A DNA stretch of 62,996 nt from Marmoricola sp. (GCA_025964795.1 JAOPYC010000001.1:1-62996); one strand, 5' to 3'; counted from the stretch's first letter, positions 41,319 to 50,473 are shown. Notes: generated from the letters alone by a model not told the origin. A program made the numbers and translations.

Positions 41319-42515
41319 GTGAAGGATCTCTCCCACGACTGCCCAATCCTGCACGTGGACATGGACGCGTTCTTCGCCTCGGTGGCGATCCGCGACCGGC
41401 CCGAGCTCGCCGACGTGCCGGTGATCGTGGGCGGAGGGCACCGCGGGGTGGTGCTCGCCGCCAACTACCCGGCCCGGAGGTACGGCATCCACTCGGCGCT
41501 CCCGATGACCCGGGCCCGGCGGATGTGTCCCGAGGCGGTGGTGCTCTCCCCGGACTACGCCGACTTCGAGGGGGTCTCCTCCTCGGTGATGGAGATCTTC
41601 CGGCAGGTGACCCCGCTGGTGGAGGCGGTGTCGATGGACGAGGCGTTCCTCGACGTCTCCGGGTCGACCCGGAGGCTGGGCAGCCCGCTGCAGATCGCCG
41701 AGCACATCCGCGCCCGCGTCGCCGACGAGCAGCGGGTCACCTGCTCGGTCGGGCTGGCCGGGTCGGTGTCGGTGGCCAAGCTGGCCAGCCGTCGGGCCAA
41801 GCCCGACGGGGTGGTCGTCGTCCCCCCGCGGCAGGTGACGCAGTTCCTGCACCCCCTCGACGTGGGCGAGCTCTACGGAGTGGGGGAGAAGACCCGCGAC
41901 CAGCTCCACCGGCTCGGGCTGCGCACGGTCGGCGACGTCGCGCACACCCCGCTGGCCACCCTGCAGCGCGGCATCGGCGCGGCGGCCGGCACCCAGATCC
42001 ACCATCTCGCCTGGGGCACCGACCGGCGCACCCTCACGCCCCGCCGGGTCACCCAGGACCCGGACAAGAGCATGGGGGCCGACGAGACCTTCGGTCGCGA
42101 CACCGACGACCGGGCCGTGGTTCTGCGCGAGCTGCTGCGGCTCGCGACCAAGGTCACCGGACGGATGCGGACCGCCGGGGTCGCCGGGCGCACGGTCACG
42201 CTGAAGGTGCGGTTCGCCGACTTCACCACGATCACCCGCTCCCGGACGCTCACCGACGCCACCGACGGCACCAGCGAGGTCCACGCGACCGCGGCCGGGC
42301 TCTACGACGCCCTCGGCCTGCAGCGCGCCCGGATCCGCCTGGTGGGGGTGCGGGTCGAGGGCCTGGTCCCGCGCGAGCAGGTGCAGCGCCAGCTCGTCCT
42401 CGGGGCCCGCGAGCGGGGCTGGGACGAGGTCGACCGGGCCTCGGACGCCGCGGCGCTGCGCTTCGGCGGGGGCGCCGTACGCCGGGCCACGCTGCTCATC
42501 GGGGACCGCCCGTGA
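41319..42515 (+). CDS. dinB: DNA polymerase IV (Y family)
   Basis: 398 aa. Catalytic acids are intact: D14 and D16 context HVDMDAFFASV, and D107-E108 in SMDEAFLDVSG. The thumb helix-hairpin-helix region (LYGVGEKTRDQLHRLGLRTVGDVA) and the little-finger domain follow. A possible clamp-binding segment is VQRQLVLGAR near the C terminus. With active-site residues present it is a true polymerase, unlike ImuB. It may work with DnaE2 encoded 1 kb upstream. Confidence 0.93.
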   Translation: MKDLSHDCPILHVDMDAFFASVAIRDRPELADVPVIVGGGHRGVVLAANYPARRYGIHSALPMTRARRMCPEAVVLSPDYADFEGVSSSVMEIFRQVTPLVEAVSMDEAFLDVSGSTRRLGSPLQIAEHIRARVADEQRVTCSVGLAGSVSVAKLASRRAKPDGVVVVPPRQVTQFLHPLDVGELYGVGEKTRDQLHRLGLRTVGDVAHTPLATLQRGIGAAAGTQIHHLAWGTDRRTLTPRRVTQDPDKSMGADETFGRDTDDRAVVLRELLRLATKVTGRMRTAGVAGRTVTLKVRFADFTTITRSRTLTDATDGTSEVHATAAGLYDALGLQRARIRLVGVRVEGLVPREQVQRQLVLGARERGWDEVDRASDAAALRFGGGAVRRATLLIGDRP

Positions 42516-42581
42516 CACCCCGTCGAACAAATATCGGTCACGATTTTCTGATCCCGTCTACCGACTTGTGGGGAGCCTGCC

Positions 42582-42587
42582 TAGACT
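42582..42587 (+). promoter_or_regulatory. possible -10 element before the DUF3040 gene
   Basis: TAGACT in an AT-richer 105-bp gap. A start near 42594 would give a leader of ~27 bases ending in a good ribosome site (GGAGGA 42611-42616). The -35 is not clear. Confidence 0.35.
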
Positions 42588-42620
42588 CAGAGATGGTCCA
42601 CGAAATTGCGGGAGGAAGCT

Positions 42621-43115
42621 GTGCCGCTCTCCGAAGAGGAGCTCCGTCTGCTCGAGCAGATGGAGCAGGCGCTTGCCCAAGAGGACCCCAAGTTCGTCTC
42701 GACCTTGCGGGGAAGCACTCTTGAACGCGTAGCGCGCATGCGCACCGTCGCCGCCGCCGGTGTGTTCGTCCTGGGCGTGGTGATGCTGATGGGCGGCGCC
42801 GTGGCCCAGCAGACCTGGCTCGGCATCCTGGGCTTCGTCGTCATGCTCGCCTCGGCCACCGTCGGCCTGGCCGCCTGGCGCGGGAGACACGCCCCGCAGA
42901 GCCAGCCGCAGCGCAGCGAGGACCAGCTCTTCGACTTCGACGACCACCCGCACCGCTTCGACGTGATCGAGGGCGGCCGCGCCGCCCGCTCCCGCAAGCT
43001 GCGCCGCCCCGGCGGCCGGGCCCCGCGTCGCACCGGCAACAAGGCGCCCAAGCAGGGCACCTTCATGCAGCGCATGGAACAGCGCTGGGAGCGCCGGCGC
43101 CACCAGGGCTACTGA
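42621..43115 (+). CDS. DUF3040 family membrane protein
   Basis: 164 aa from GTG 42621 (GGAGGA four bases upstream). It starts PLSEEELRLLEQMEQALAQEDPKFVSTLRG, the DUF3040 hallmark. Two membrane helices at ~40-62 and ~65-85 follow, and a basic cytoplasmic tail (SRKLRRPGGRAPRRTG...). It corresponds to Rv2169c of M. tuberculosis, which also lies just before mraZ. Function unknown; conserved neighbourhood suggests a wall- or division-linked role. Confidence 0.85.
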   Translation: MPLSEEELRLLEQMEQALAQEDPKFVSTLRGSTLERVARMRTVAAAGVFVLGVVMLMGGAVAQQTWLGILGFVVMLASATVGLAAWRGRHAPQSQPQRSEDQLFDFDDHPHRFDVIEGGRAARSRKLRRPGGRAPRRTGNKAPKQGTFMQRMEQRWERRRHQGY

Positions 43116-43119
43116 GCCC

Positions 43120-43142
43120 GGGCAGCGCCCTGGGCCCTGCCC
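43120..43142. terminator. weak hairpin between convergent genes
   Basis: GGGCAG (43120-43125) and CTGCCC (43137-43142) pair around 11 bases in the 27-bp gap between DUF3040 and the transglutaminase gene. The stem is short and the call tentative. Confidence 0.35.
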
Positions 43143-45500
43143 TCAGGCCCGAGGCCCGCGGCGCCGCCGCAGCACCGACACCGGCCACACCCCGCTGCGC
43201 CAGCCACGCTCACGGTTCACGCTGCTCGTCATCGCCCGGCGCCAGGCGCCGACCGTCTCCACGGTGCTGGCGCGCTCCTCGGCCTGCCGGTCGGCGTCGA
43301 GCGTGCCCACGGCGCCGCCCCGCCCGTAACGGCCCCGCTCGACCCGGACCAGCAGCCCCTCGAGCGCTCGGACGTCCTCCTCGCGGGCGTGCACCTGGTC
43401 GGCCACGCTGCGGGCCTGCTCGCGGGGTGAACGCTGCTCGGGCCAGCTGAGCCCCAGGTCCACGGCGGTGGCCTGCAGCTCCGCCCAGGCGCCCTCCGCC
43501 AGGTGCTCCGGGTCGCCACCGGCGAGGCGACGACGGCGCTGGACGCGGCGCACCAGTGCCGGCGCGAGCCCGAGCAGCAGGACCACGAACAGCCCGGCCA
43601 CGGGCCACCACGGCAGGGACGAGCCGCTGCTGTCCTTCGCCGTGACGTCCGCGGTCTGCTGGTCGCGAGCCGGGGCCGGCGCCTGGCTGGCCCGGCGGCT
43701 CGGGGCGGCGGACGGCTCGGGAGCGGTGGCCAGCTGCCGGGTCCAGGACGGTGAGGAGCCGGAGCGGGCGCTGGGCGTCGGCTCGAAGCGCACCCAGCCC
43801 ACGCCGGAGAAGTACATCTCGGGCCAGGCGTGCCGGTCGTCGCTGGTGTAGAGGATGCGCCCGTCCGACTGCGGGGTGCCGTCCAGGAACCCGACGACCA
43901 CCCGTGAGGGAATGCCCAGCGTGCGGCCCATCGCGGCCATCGCGGCCGCGAACTGCTCGCAGTAGCCGATCCGGTCGTCGGTCACGAACCGGGCGAGCAG
44001 GTCCATGCCCGAGCCGTCGCGCTGGTCGAGGGAGTACTCGAAGCCGCCGTCCTCGCGGAACCAGTCCTGGAGCTTCACCGCCTTGGCGAAGTCGGTGTCG
44101 GCGCCCTTGGTGACCTCGAGGGCGCGTTGCTTGATCACCTTCGGCAGGTCGTTGGGGACCTTCGTCATCGGCCCGCGCACCTCGTCGGGGGCCTTCAGCG
44201 GCGAGTCGAGCTGGTCGGCGGTGAAGTTCGGCGAGAACGCGGTGGCGGTGTACCTCAGCTGCGGCGAGGTGCCGCCGCCGATGTAGGTCACGTCGAGGGT
44301 GCGGGAGTCGTAGCGCCAGATGCCGGGCACCTCGAGCTTGCGGATCGGGTAGGGGAGCGGCAGCCACGCCGTGGTGAAGGTCGGCGCGAGCTGCAGCGAC
44401 CACACGTCCTCGGTGCCACCGATGCCGGCCCCCAGGCCCGGGGGGCTGGGGAAGGTGCCGTCCGCGTCGTTCTCGGCGGGCAGCAGCCGGGGCGAGGGCT
44501 GCCAGGCGTTGCTGGTGAACTGGTCGAGCACCGTCGTGCGCAGGTACGACGTGGAGGCCGCCTTCGTGGTGGCGAACACCAGCGGGGTGTGCGTCTTGGT
44601 GACCAGGTCGCGGCGCAGGTGGATGAACGGGTTCTGGGTGGTGAGCTCGTAGCGCCCGCCCGTGCCGGTGCCCGTCCCCGAGCCGCCCCGGTCGCGGTCG
44701 AGCAGGTCGGTGACCGGGATCAGCGGCGCGGCGATGAGCGTGACCACCACGGCCGCGATCGAGACCTGCCACATCGACGAGAGCACCGGGTTCGTGGCCG
44801 GTCTCGAGGGGTCGGTCCAGTCACCGTGCCGTGCGATGTCCGACCCGCCACCCCAGCCCCGGAACCGGGCGAGGTTCTCCGCGGCCAGCAGCCGGAGGAA
44901 CAGCAGCGCCACGCCCACGAACACCGGCAGCGACAACCCGTCGCGCAGGACCGTGACCGGCACGCTCAGCGTGATCAGCAGCGGCAGGGCGGTCAGCGGC
45001 GGCCGCCGCAGGCCCATCGCGATGACGTCGATGGACAAGATCACGGCCAGGCCGCACGCCGTCAGCATCGCCTCGGTGTGCGTCGGGTTGACGTCCACCG
45101 GAGCCGAGTAGTGGTTCAGGGTCGCCGCGCCGTTGGTCACCGCGAACCAGGCCCCGCGTACCGAGGACTCGGTGGGGACCAGGCCGAACAGCGACTGCCC
45201 CGCCGCGAACAGCACGTTCAGCGAAAGCAGCGCGACCAGCACCTGCACCAGCGCCACCCAGAGGGCTCGGACGCCGAGGACCCGCAACCCGCTGCCGATC
45301 AGCACCATCGCCAGCCCGGTGACCAGGGTGTTCAGCAGGTAGCCGGGTGGCTGCGTCACCATCCCGCTCCACGAGAACAGCGCCACCCAGCCGGCGAAGA
45401 GGCCCAGCAGGGGAGGTCCCGGTCGCCAGGTCGCCCCGGCCGTCTCCCGGGACGCGGTCCGTGACGACGGGCCGGCCGGCGGCGGCACGGTGGCGGTCAT
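43143..45500 (-). CDS. TgpA-type membrane transglutaminase-like protein (DUF3488)
   Basis: 785 aa from ATG 45500. About seven membrane helices fill the first ~250 residues. An extracellular transglutaminase-like domain follows with the Cys-His-Asp triad in GYCEQFAAAMAAMGRTLGIPSR and DDRHAWPEMYFSGVGWVRFEPTP. A low-complexity stretch, another membrane helix (WPVAGLFVVLLLGLAPALV) and a cytoplasmic tail end it. The start overlaps the DUF58 stop (ATGA). MoxR-DUF58-TgpA trios are widespread; their substrate is unknown. Confidence 0.9.
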   Translation of the reverse strand: MTATVPPPAGPSSRTASRETAGATWRPGPPLLGLFAGWVALFSWSGMVTQPPGYLLNTLVTGLAMVLIGSGLRVLGVRALWVALVQVLVALLSLNVLFAAGQSLFGLVPTESSVRGAWFAVTNGAATLNHYSAPVDVNPTHTEAMLTACGLAVILSIDVIAMGLRRPPLTALPLLITLSVPVTVLRDGLSLPVFVGVALLFLRLLAAENLARFRGWGGGSDIARHGDWTDPSRPATNPVLSSMWQVSIAAVVVTLIAAPLIPVTDLLDRDRGGSGTGTGTGGRYELTTQNPFIHLRRDLVTKTHTPLVFATTKAASTSYLRTTVLDQFTSNAWQPSPRLLPAENDADGTFPSPPGLGAGIGGTEDVWSLQLAPTFTTAWLPLPYPIRKLEVPGIWRYDSRTLDVTYIGGGTSPQLRYTATAFSPNFTADQLDSPLKAPDEVRGPMTKVPNDLPKVIKQRALEVTKGADTDFAKAVKLQDWFREDGGFEYSLDQRDGSGMDLLARFVTDDRIGYCEQFAAAMAAMGRTLGIPSRVVVGFLDGTPQSDGRILYTSDDRHAWPEMYFSGVGWVRFEPTPSARSGSSPSWTRQLATAPEPSAAPSRRASQAPAPARDQQTADVTAKDSSGSSLPWWPVAGLFVVLLLGLAPALVRRVQRRRRLAGGDPEHLAEGAWAELQATAVDLGLSWPEQRSPREQARSVADQVHAREEDVRALEGLLVRVERGRYGRGGAVGTLDADRQAEERASTVETVGAWRRAMTSSVNRERGWRSGVWPVSVLRRRRGPRA

Positions 45501-46702
45501 CGGGCCAGCTCCAGCCACGACGCCGGCAGCTGCCCGTCCCGCGTCAGTGTGGTCGCCTTCCAGCCCCGGCTCCGCAGCGAGGCGGTGGCCGGCGGCTCGC
45601 CGGGACCTGACCCCCAGGTTGCGACGTCGAGCACCACGGCGTACGCCGAGGAGCCGGCACTGGCCAGCCCACCCAGGAAGGTGCGGTCGGCCTCGCCCAG
45701 ATGGCCGAGGACGGCGAGCAGCATGCCGCCATGGTGCGACTCGTCGACCCATCCGGTGGAGAGCCGCTCCGTGCGGGTCAGGCCGAGCAGCGCCAACCGC
45801 TCGAGCTGCTCGGGCAGGGTCGCTCCGCGCGCGCCCTGGTGCCAGCCGTGCGAGGACGACTCACCGGTCGCGCTGACCAGCCTGACCTCGAAGTCCATCG
45901 CGACCAGGTTGCGCATGATCGAGGCCGCGGCGCGGACGGCGGTCTCCAGCGAGGAGTCGATGCCCTGACCGCAGTGGGAGCTGCGCCGGTTGTCGATCAG
46001 CAGGGTGCACCGCGACTGCCACTGCTGCTCCTCGCGCCGGACCATCAGCTGGTCGGTCCGGGCGCTGGTGGGCCAGTGGATCCGGCGCAGGTCGTCGCCG
46101 AGGCGGTACTCCCGGGTGGTCACGTCCGGGCTGCCCCCACCCAGGAGGTCGCGGGTGCGGTGCTCGCCGGCGCCGGCCCACCGGCCGGTCAGCGGGATCT
46201 GCGGCAGCGGCTCGGTCCGCGGGGTGACCAGGATCGAGGCGGTCGAGGGCAGCGACTGGTCGAGGTCGACCATCCCGATCGGGTCGGCCACCCGCACGTG
46301 CAACGGCCCCAGCGGGTAGCGCCCGCGGTGCTGGGTCCGGACCAGGTAGCGCAGCGTGGTCTCCGCGCCAGGGGCCAGCGGCGAGACGACGAACCGCTGG
46401 TGCTCGCCGAGCGTGGCCGGGAGCTCCTCCTCCATCAGTAGGGTGCTCGTACGACGCCCGGCACTGGCCACGACGATCTCCACCTGGGCGGTCTCGCCGG
46501 CCTCGACCTGGAGGTTGCTGACGCTGCGGCGTACCCACACCCGCCGTTCGGTACGACGCAGCAACAGCCAGGCGAGCACCGGCACCAGCAGCGCGAGCAG
46601 GCCGATCCGCACGAAGTCGCGCTCGCCGATCTGGATCCCGCAGATGACGGCGGCCGCGCCGGCAGCCAGGAAGCACCGGCCCCGGACGGTCAGGTCGCGC
46701 AC
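45497..46702 (-). CDS. DUF58 domain membrane protein
   Basis: 401 aa from GTG 46702. Two N-terminal membrane helices (FLAAGAAAVICGIQI; IGLLALLVPVLAWLLL) precede a beta-rich region and the DUF58 core (REYRLGDDLRRIHWPTSARTDQLMVRREEQQ), which usually leads into a von Willebrand factor A-like fold (CTLLIDNRRSS). Its partner is the MoxR ATPase 21 bp upstream, and it overlaps the transglutaminase gene by 4 bp. Confidence 0.9.
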   Translation of the reverse strand: MRDLTVRGRCFLAAGAAAVICGIQIGERDFVRIGLLALLVPVLAWLLLRRTERRVWVRRSVSNLQVEAGETAQVEIVVASAGRRTSTLLMEEELPATLGEHQRFVVSPLAPGAETTLRYLVRTQHRGRYPLGPLHVRVADPIGMVDLDQSLPSTASILVTPRTEPLPQIPLTGRWAGAGEHRTRDLLGGGSPDVTTREYRLGDDLRRIHWPTSARTDQLMVRREEQQWQSRCTLLIDNRRSSHCGQGIDSSLETAVRAAASIMRNLVAMDFEVRLVSATGESSSHGWHQGARGATLPEQLERLALLGLTRTERLSTGWVDESHHGGMLLAVLGHLGEADRTFLGGLASAGSSAYAVVLDVATWGSGPGEPPATASLRSRGWKATTLTRDGQLPASWLELAR

Positions 46703-46723
46703 GCGGTCAGCCCCCGGGTCCGG

Positions 46724-47728
46724 TCAGCGTCCGGTGCCGCTGGGCGAGGGCACCGGCACCTGCGCGAGCACCTGCGCCACCACCTCGGTCGTACGCCGGC
46801 CGCTCATCGTGGCCTCCATCGTGGGCAGCAGCCGGTGGGGCAGCACCTCGGGAGCCAGGTCGCGGACGTCGTCGGGGAGCACGAACTCGCGGCCCTGCAT
46901 GGCCGCCCACGCCTTCGAGGCCCGGACCAGGTGCAGCGTCGCTCGCGGGGAGGCGCCCAGCCGCAGGTCGGGAGAGCGCCGGGTGGCGGTGGTCAGCGCG
47001 ACGGCGTAGCGCTGGACGACTTCGGAGACGTAGACGCTGTCGGTGACCTCGATCAGCTTGCGCACCTCGGCGGCGTCAGTCACCGGCTCGAGCTCCTCGA
47101 GCGGGCTGACCCCGTCGCGCGCCGAGAGCATCGCGATCTCGGCCGACTCCACGGGGTAGCCCATCGAGAGCCGCACCATGAACCGGTCGCGCTGCGCCTC
47201 GGGGAGCGCGTAGGTGCCTTCCATCTCGATGGGGTTCTGGGTGGCGATCACCATGAACGGGGAGTCGAGGGAGTAGGTCGTCCCGTCGACGGTGACCTGG
47301 CCCTCCTCCATGCACTCGAGCATCGCCGACTGGGTCTTCGGGCTGGCCCGGTTGATCTCGTCGCCGACCACCACGTTGGCGAAGATCCCGCCGGGGCGGA
47401 ACTCGAACTGGCGGGTGTCCTGGTTGAACACCGAGACACCCGTGACGTCGGAGGGCAGCAGGTCGGGGGTGAACTGGATGCGTCGTACGGTGCAGTCGAT
47501 CGAGCGGGCCAGCGCCTTGCTCAGCATCGTCTTGCCGACGCCGGGGACGTCCTCGATCAGCAGGTGGCCGCCGGCCAGCAGGACCACCAGCGCGGACCGG
47601 GCGATCTCCGGCTTGCCCTCGATGACGCGCGCGATGTTGCCCTGGATCCGCTCCGCGACGGCGCGCACCTCGTCGACCACGGACCCGCCCGCCGGTTGGC
47701 TCCTGCTCGCGTTGTCGGCTCCGCCCAT
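46724..47728 (-). CDS. MoxR-family AAA+ ATPase
   Basis: 334 aa from ATG 47728 (in-frame GTG 47731 is adjacent). Walker A is DVPGVGKT, Walker B VVVGDEINRASP, sensor 1 VIATQNPIEMEGTY, with arginine-finger region LPEAQRDRFMVRLSMGYP. MoxR proteins act as chaperone-like activators of DUF58/VWA partners, encoded next. First gene of a three-gene operon running away from mraZ. Confidence 0.92.
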   Translation of the reverse strand: MGGADNASRSQPAGGSVVDEVRAVAERIQGNIARVIEGKPEIARSALVVLLAGGHLLIEDVPGVGKTMLSKALARSIDCTVRRIQFTPDLLPSDVTGVSVFNQDTRQFEFRPGGIFANVVVGDEINRASPKTQSAMLECMEEGQVTVDGTTYSLDSPFMVIATQNPIEMEGTYALPEAQRDRFMVRLSMGYPVESAEIAMLSARDGVSPLEELEPVTDAAEVRKLIEVTDSVYVSEVVQRYAVALTTATRRSPDLRLGASPRATLHLVRASKAWAAMQGREFVLPDDVRDLAPEVLPHRLLPTMEATMSGRRTTEVVAQVLAQVPVPSPSGTGR

Positions 47729-47927
47729 CACTGGCCCCACGTCTCCCACCACTTCTCCCCACCAGACCCGCCGTGACTGGCCACCGTGTCCGGAGGCCGG
47801 CTCGCGACCAAGTGAAGCCCATGGCACCACACGGCGTGGGGCTGCGGACAGAGCCAGCGCCTTTTCGGCGGGGGGAGGAGGGGGAGCAGATCGTGGCGAA
47901 AAGGGGAGGGAAGAGATCGGAAAATGG

Positions 47928-47970
47928 TTGACCGGGGAGGGATGTGGAGTAAAGTGGTGCGAAGTGGAGG
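47928..47970 (+). promoter_or_regulatory. mraZ promoter with three phased MraZ-type boxes
   Basis: TTGACC (47928-47933), 16-bp spacer, TAAAGT (47950-47955). Over and beside the -10 are three direct repeats of a 10-bp unit with GTGG at 47944, 47954 and 47964 (units GATGTGGAGT, AAAGTGGTGC, GAAGTGGAGG). MraZ is known to bind tandem GTG/TGG-containing repeats spaced about one helical turn in its own promoter. This indicates autorepression of the dcw operon. Confidence 0.75.
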
Positions 47971-48018
47971 GACCAGGCAGTTCTGGGGTCCGCAGCGCAG
48001 GGGTGAGGGGAGCAGCGA

Positions 48019-48447
48019 ATGTTCTCCGGCACCTACACCCCGAAGCTGGACGAGAAGGGCCGTCTCTTCCTCCCCGCGAAGTTCCGTGACGAGATGAAGG
48101 AGGGCCTGGTGATCACCAGAGGTCAGGACCACGCCCTCGACATCCGCACCCAGGCCGACTTCGACGTCTTCGCCGAGAAGTTCCAGAACGCCTCGCAGAC
48201 CGATGCCCGCCTGCGCGCCTACGGCCGGATGCTCTTCGCCCTGGCCACCGAGCAGGTGCCCGACAAGCAGGGCCGCGTGACCATCACCCCCGAGCTCCGG
48301 GCGTACGCCGGCCTCGAGCGCGACGCCGTGGTCATCGGCATCTACGACCGCATCGAGATCTGGGAGCCACGCGCCTGGACGACGTACACGAACAACCAGG
48401 AGCAGGCCTTCGCCAACCTCCAAGAAGAGGTCTTCCCCGGCTTCTAG
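48019..48447 (+). CDS. mraZ: transcriptional regulator MraZ
   Basis: 142 aa with two SpoVT/AbrB-like swapped-hairpin repeats. The first has FSGTYTPKLDEKGRLFLPAKFRDEM and the second has VPDKQGRVTITPELRAYAGLERDAVVIG. MraZ forms a ring and represses its own operon through tandem repeats, seen here just upstream. First gene of the dcw cluster; divergent from the MoxR operon. Confidence 0.95.
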   Translation: MFSGTYTPKLDEKGRLFLPAKFRDEMKEGLVITRGQDHALDIRTQADFDVFAEKFQNASQTDARLRAYGRMLFALATEQVPDKQGRVTITPELRAYAGLERDAVVIGIYDRIEIWEPRAWTTYTNNQEQAFANLQEEVFPGF

Positions 48448-48698
48448 CGCGAACGCACCACCCACAACTCAACATCGGCAGATCGCAGGGCGAGGCTCGC
48501 GTCCGCTCCTCCCACCGGCTTCTCTGACGCACCTTCCCCGGTGTCAGATGAGCCGCTTCCCTCCTCCACCGGGAGCTGAGCGGACGGAGAACCTGGCCCT
48601 GCGATCGCCGAGACACGCACAGCACCACCGAAGAGCGGCAGCGAAGAACAGCACCGAGAAGCAGTCACGCAGCACGAGCAGGGCAGGGGTCGATTCCG
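48448..48698 (+). other. mraZ-rsmH intergenic stretch, no recognised gene
   Basis: 251 bp with no plausible coding sequence and no clear promoter, riboswitch or terminator. It has lower coding-like periodicity than its flanks and several A/C-rich segments (48600-48690). It may be only an mRNA leader for the small ORF and rsmH. Confidence 0.5.
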
Positions 48699-48836
48699 AT
48701 GAGCGGCAGCGCCGTCACACCCGCACGGCGGGTCCGGCACGAGGTGCGCGACTCCCTCGCCGTGATGGTGTTCTCCGCCGCGGCCTCCTGCGCGCTGGCC
48801 CTCCTGCTCCTCCTCGCCGTCCGGCTCGGGAACTAG
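48699..48836 (+). CDS. small single-pass membrane protein upstream of rsmH
   Basis: 45 aa, from ATG 48699 to TAG 48834-48836, 12 bp before rsmH. An Arg-rich N terminus (SGSAVTPARRVRHEVRDSL) is followed by one strong membrane helix (VMVFSAAASCALALLLLLAV). The layout is that of a small type II membrane protein. The ribosome site is weak (CAGGGGT, ~9 bases upstream). No family recognised. Its place in the dcw operon suggests a division-related micro-protein, but chance cannot be excluded. Confidence 0.55.
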   Translation: MSGSAVTPARRVRHEVRDSLAVMVFSAAASCALALLLLLAVRLGN

Positions 48837-48848
48837 GCCCGCCCGACC

Positions 48849-49832
48849 ATGACCACTCCCTCCCACGTCCCGGTCCTGCTCGACCGGGTCGTCGCCTTGG
48901 TGGCGCCCGCGCTCGAGCGCCCCGGCGCCGTGTTCGTCGACGCGACGCTCGGCCTGGGCGGCCACTCCGAGGCCGTGCTCGACCGGTGCCCGCAGGCCCG
49001 GCTGGTCGGCGTGGACCGCGACCCGCACGCCCTGGACCTGGCCGGGGCCCGGCTGGCCCCCTACGAGGGACGCACCACCTTCATGCACGCGGTGTACGAC
49101 GAGATCCCCGACGTCCTCGAGGAGCTCGGGATCGAGGCGGCCGACGGCATCCTGTTCGACCTCGGCGTCTCCTCGATGCAGCTCGACGTCCGCGAGCGCG
49201 GGTTCGCCTACGCCGAGGACGCGCCCCTGGACATGCGGATGGACGACACCGAGGGCCCGACCGCGGCCGACGTGCTGAACACCTACCCGGCCGCCGACCT
49301 GGCCCGGATCCTGCGCAGCTACGGCGAGGAGAAGTTCTCCCGTCAGATCGCCCGCGCCATCGTCAAGGCCCGCGAGACCGAGCCGTTCACCGACTCGGCC
49401 CGCCTGGTCGACCTGCTCCGCGACACGATCCCGGCCCCGGCCCGGCGTACGGGCGGGCACCCGGCGAAGCGCACCTTCCAGGCGCTGCGGATCGAGGTCA
49501 ACGACGAGCTCGGGGCGCTGCGCCGTGCGATCCCGGCCGCCATCGACTCCATCGGGGTCGGGGGCCGGGTCGTGGTGATGAGCTACCACTCGCTCGAGGA
49601 CCGGCTGGTCAAGCAGGCGTTCGCCGCCGGCACCACCTCCCGGGTCCCGCACGACCTGCCGGTCGTCCCGGCCGGTTTCGAGCCGCCGCTGCGCAGCCTG
49701 ACCCGCGGCGCCGAGCAGGCCTCCGAGGCAGAGATCGAGCAGAACCCGCGCGCCGCCTCCGTCCGGCTGCGCGCCGTCGAACGCGTCAACACCAACAGGC
49801 CAGACAAAAACAGGGGAGTCACCGCCGCATGA
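48849..49832 (+). CDS. rsmH: 16S rRNA (cytosine1402-N4)-methyltransferase
   Basis: 327 aa. Opens with [13 protein letters not shown], then the SAM site [58 protein letters not shown] and the C-terminal [15 protein letters not shown], all RsmH (MraW) hallmarks. It methylates C1402 in the ribosomal P site. Stop overlaps ftsL (ATGA). Confidence 0.95.
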   Translation: MTTPSHVPVLLDRVVALVAPALERPGAVFVDATLGLGGHSEAVLDRCPQARLVGVDRDPHALDLAGARLAPYEGRTTFMHAVYDEIPDVLEELGIEAADGILFDLGVSSMQLDVRERGFAYAEDAPLDMRMDDTEGPTAADVLNTYPAADLARILRSYGEEKFSRQIARAIVKARETEPFTDSARLVDLLRDTIPAPARRTGGHPAKRTFQALRIEVNDELGALRRAIPAAIDSIGVGGRVVVMSYHSLEDRLVKQAFAAGTTSRVPHDLPVVPAGFEPPLRSLTRGAEQASEAEIEQNPRAASVRLRAVERVNTNRPDKNRGVTAA

Positions 49833-50473
49833 GCAGCCTGATCAACTCAGCCAGGGACGGGGTCCGCACGCGGGTCCCCCGCTTCGCCGAGGCCGCCGTC
49901 GAGCGCGCCCGGCTGACCGTGGTGCCGCCGCGCCGGCTCGGCCGCACCCAGGCCGCCCGGACGCCGTTCGCGGTGCTCGTGCTGCTGATGCTGGCCGGTG
50001 GCGTGGTCGGCCTGCTGATGTTCAACACCAACATGCAGCAGGCCTCGTTCAAGGCCACCGCGCTCCAGGACCAGGTGAACGTGCTCACCGCCAAGGAGCA
50101 GTCCCTGACCATGGAGCTCGACCAGCTGCGCGACCCGCAGAGCCTGGCCGTCGCCGCCAAGCACCTCGGCATGGTGGCCCCCTCGGAGCCGGCGTTCGTC
50201 CGGCTCAGCGACGGGCGAGTGCTCGGGAAGCCGACCCCGGCCACCCCCGACGAGGCCGTGAAGATCAACCCGATGCCCTCGCAGCTGCCGGACTCGCTGA
50301 AGCAGAAGACGATCTTCGTCAAGCCCAACCCGAAGGCCGGGATCACCGGTGGGAGCCCGGTTCCGGGGACTTCCAGCGCCGACACCCCCGTCACCTCCAC
50401 CACGGGAACGCGCGCAAACGGTAAGAAGAAGGCCACCTCGTCCACCACGGCCGATTCCGGAGCAACTCGTTGA
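49829..50473 (+). CDS. ftsL: FtsL-like cell division protein
   Basis: 214 aa. A basic cytoplasmic N terminus of ~45 residues, one membrane helix ([19 protein letters not shown]), then a coiled coil ([27 protein letters not shown]) with the [14 protein letters not shown] end of FtsL/DivIC proteins. A Pro/Thr/Ser-rich tail follows. It equals Rv2164c by position. Through its coiled coil it should pair with FtsB and activate FtsWI. Overlaps rsmH (ATGA) and ftsI (TTGA). Confidence 0.85.
   Translation: MSSLINSARDGVRTRVPRFAEAAVERARLTVVPPRRLGRTQAARTPFAVLVLLMLAGGVVGLLMFNTNMQQASFKATALQDQVNVLTAKEQSLTMELDQLRDPQSLAVAAKHLGMVAPSEPAFVRLSDGRVLGKPTPATPDEAVKINPMPSQLPDSLKQKTIFVKPNPKAGITGGSPVPGTSSADTPVTSTTGTRANGKKKATSSTTADSGATR

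Noticed and set aside
42522..42540. Possible second LexA box (TCGAACAAATATCG) before DUF3040
   Set aside because: Only the left half-site TCGAAC matches; the GTTCGA half is absent.
47729..48018. Additional gene in the MoxR-mraZ gap (longer MoxR start)
   Set aside because: The MoxR frame is open upstream to 47830, but the extension lacks family similarity and approaches the mraZ promoter; ATG 47728 gives the normal length.
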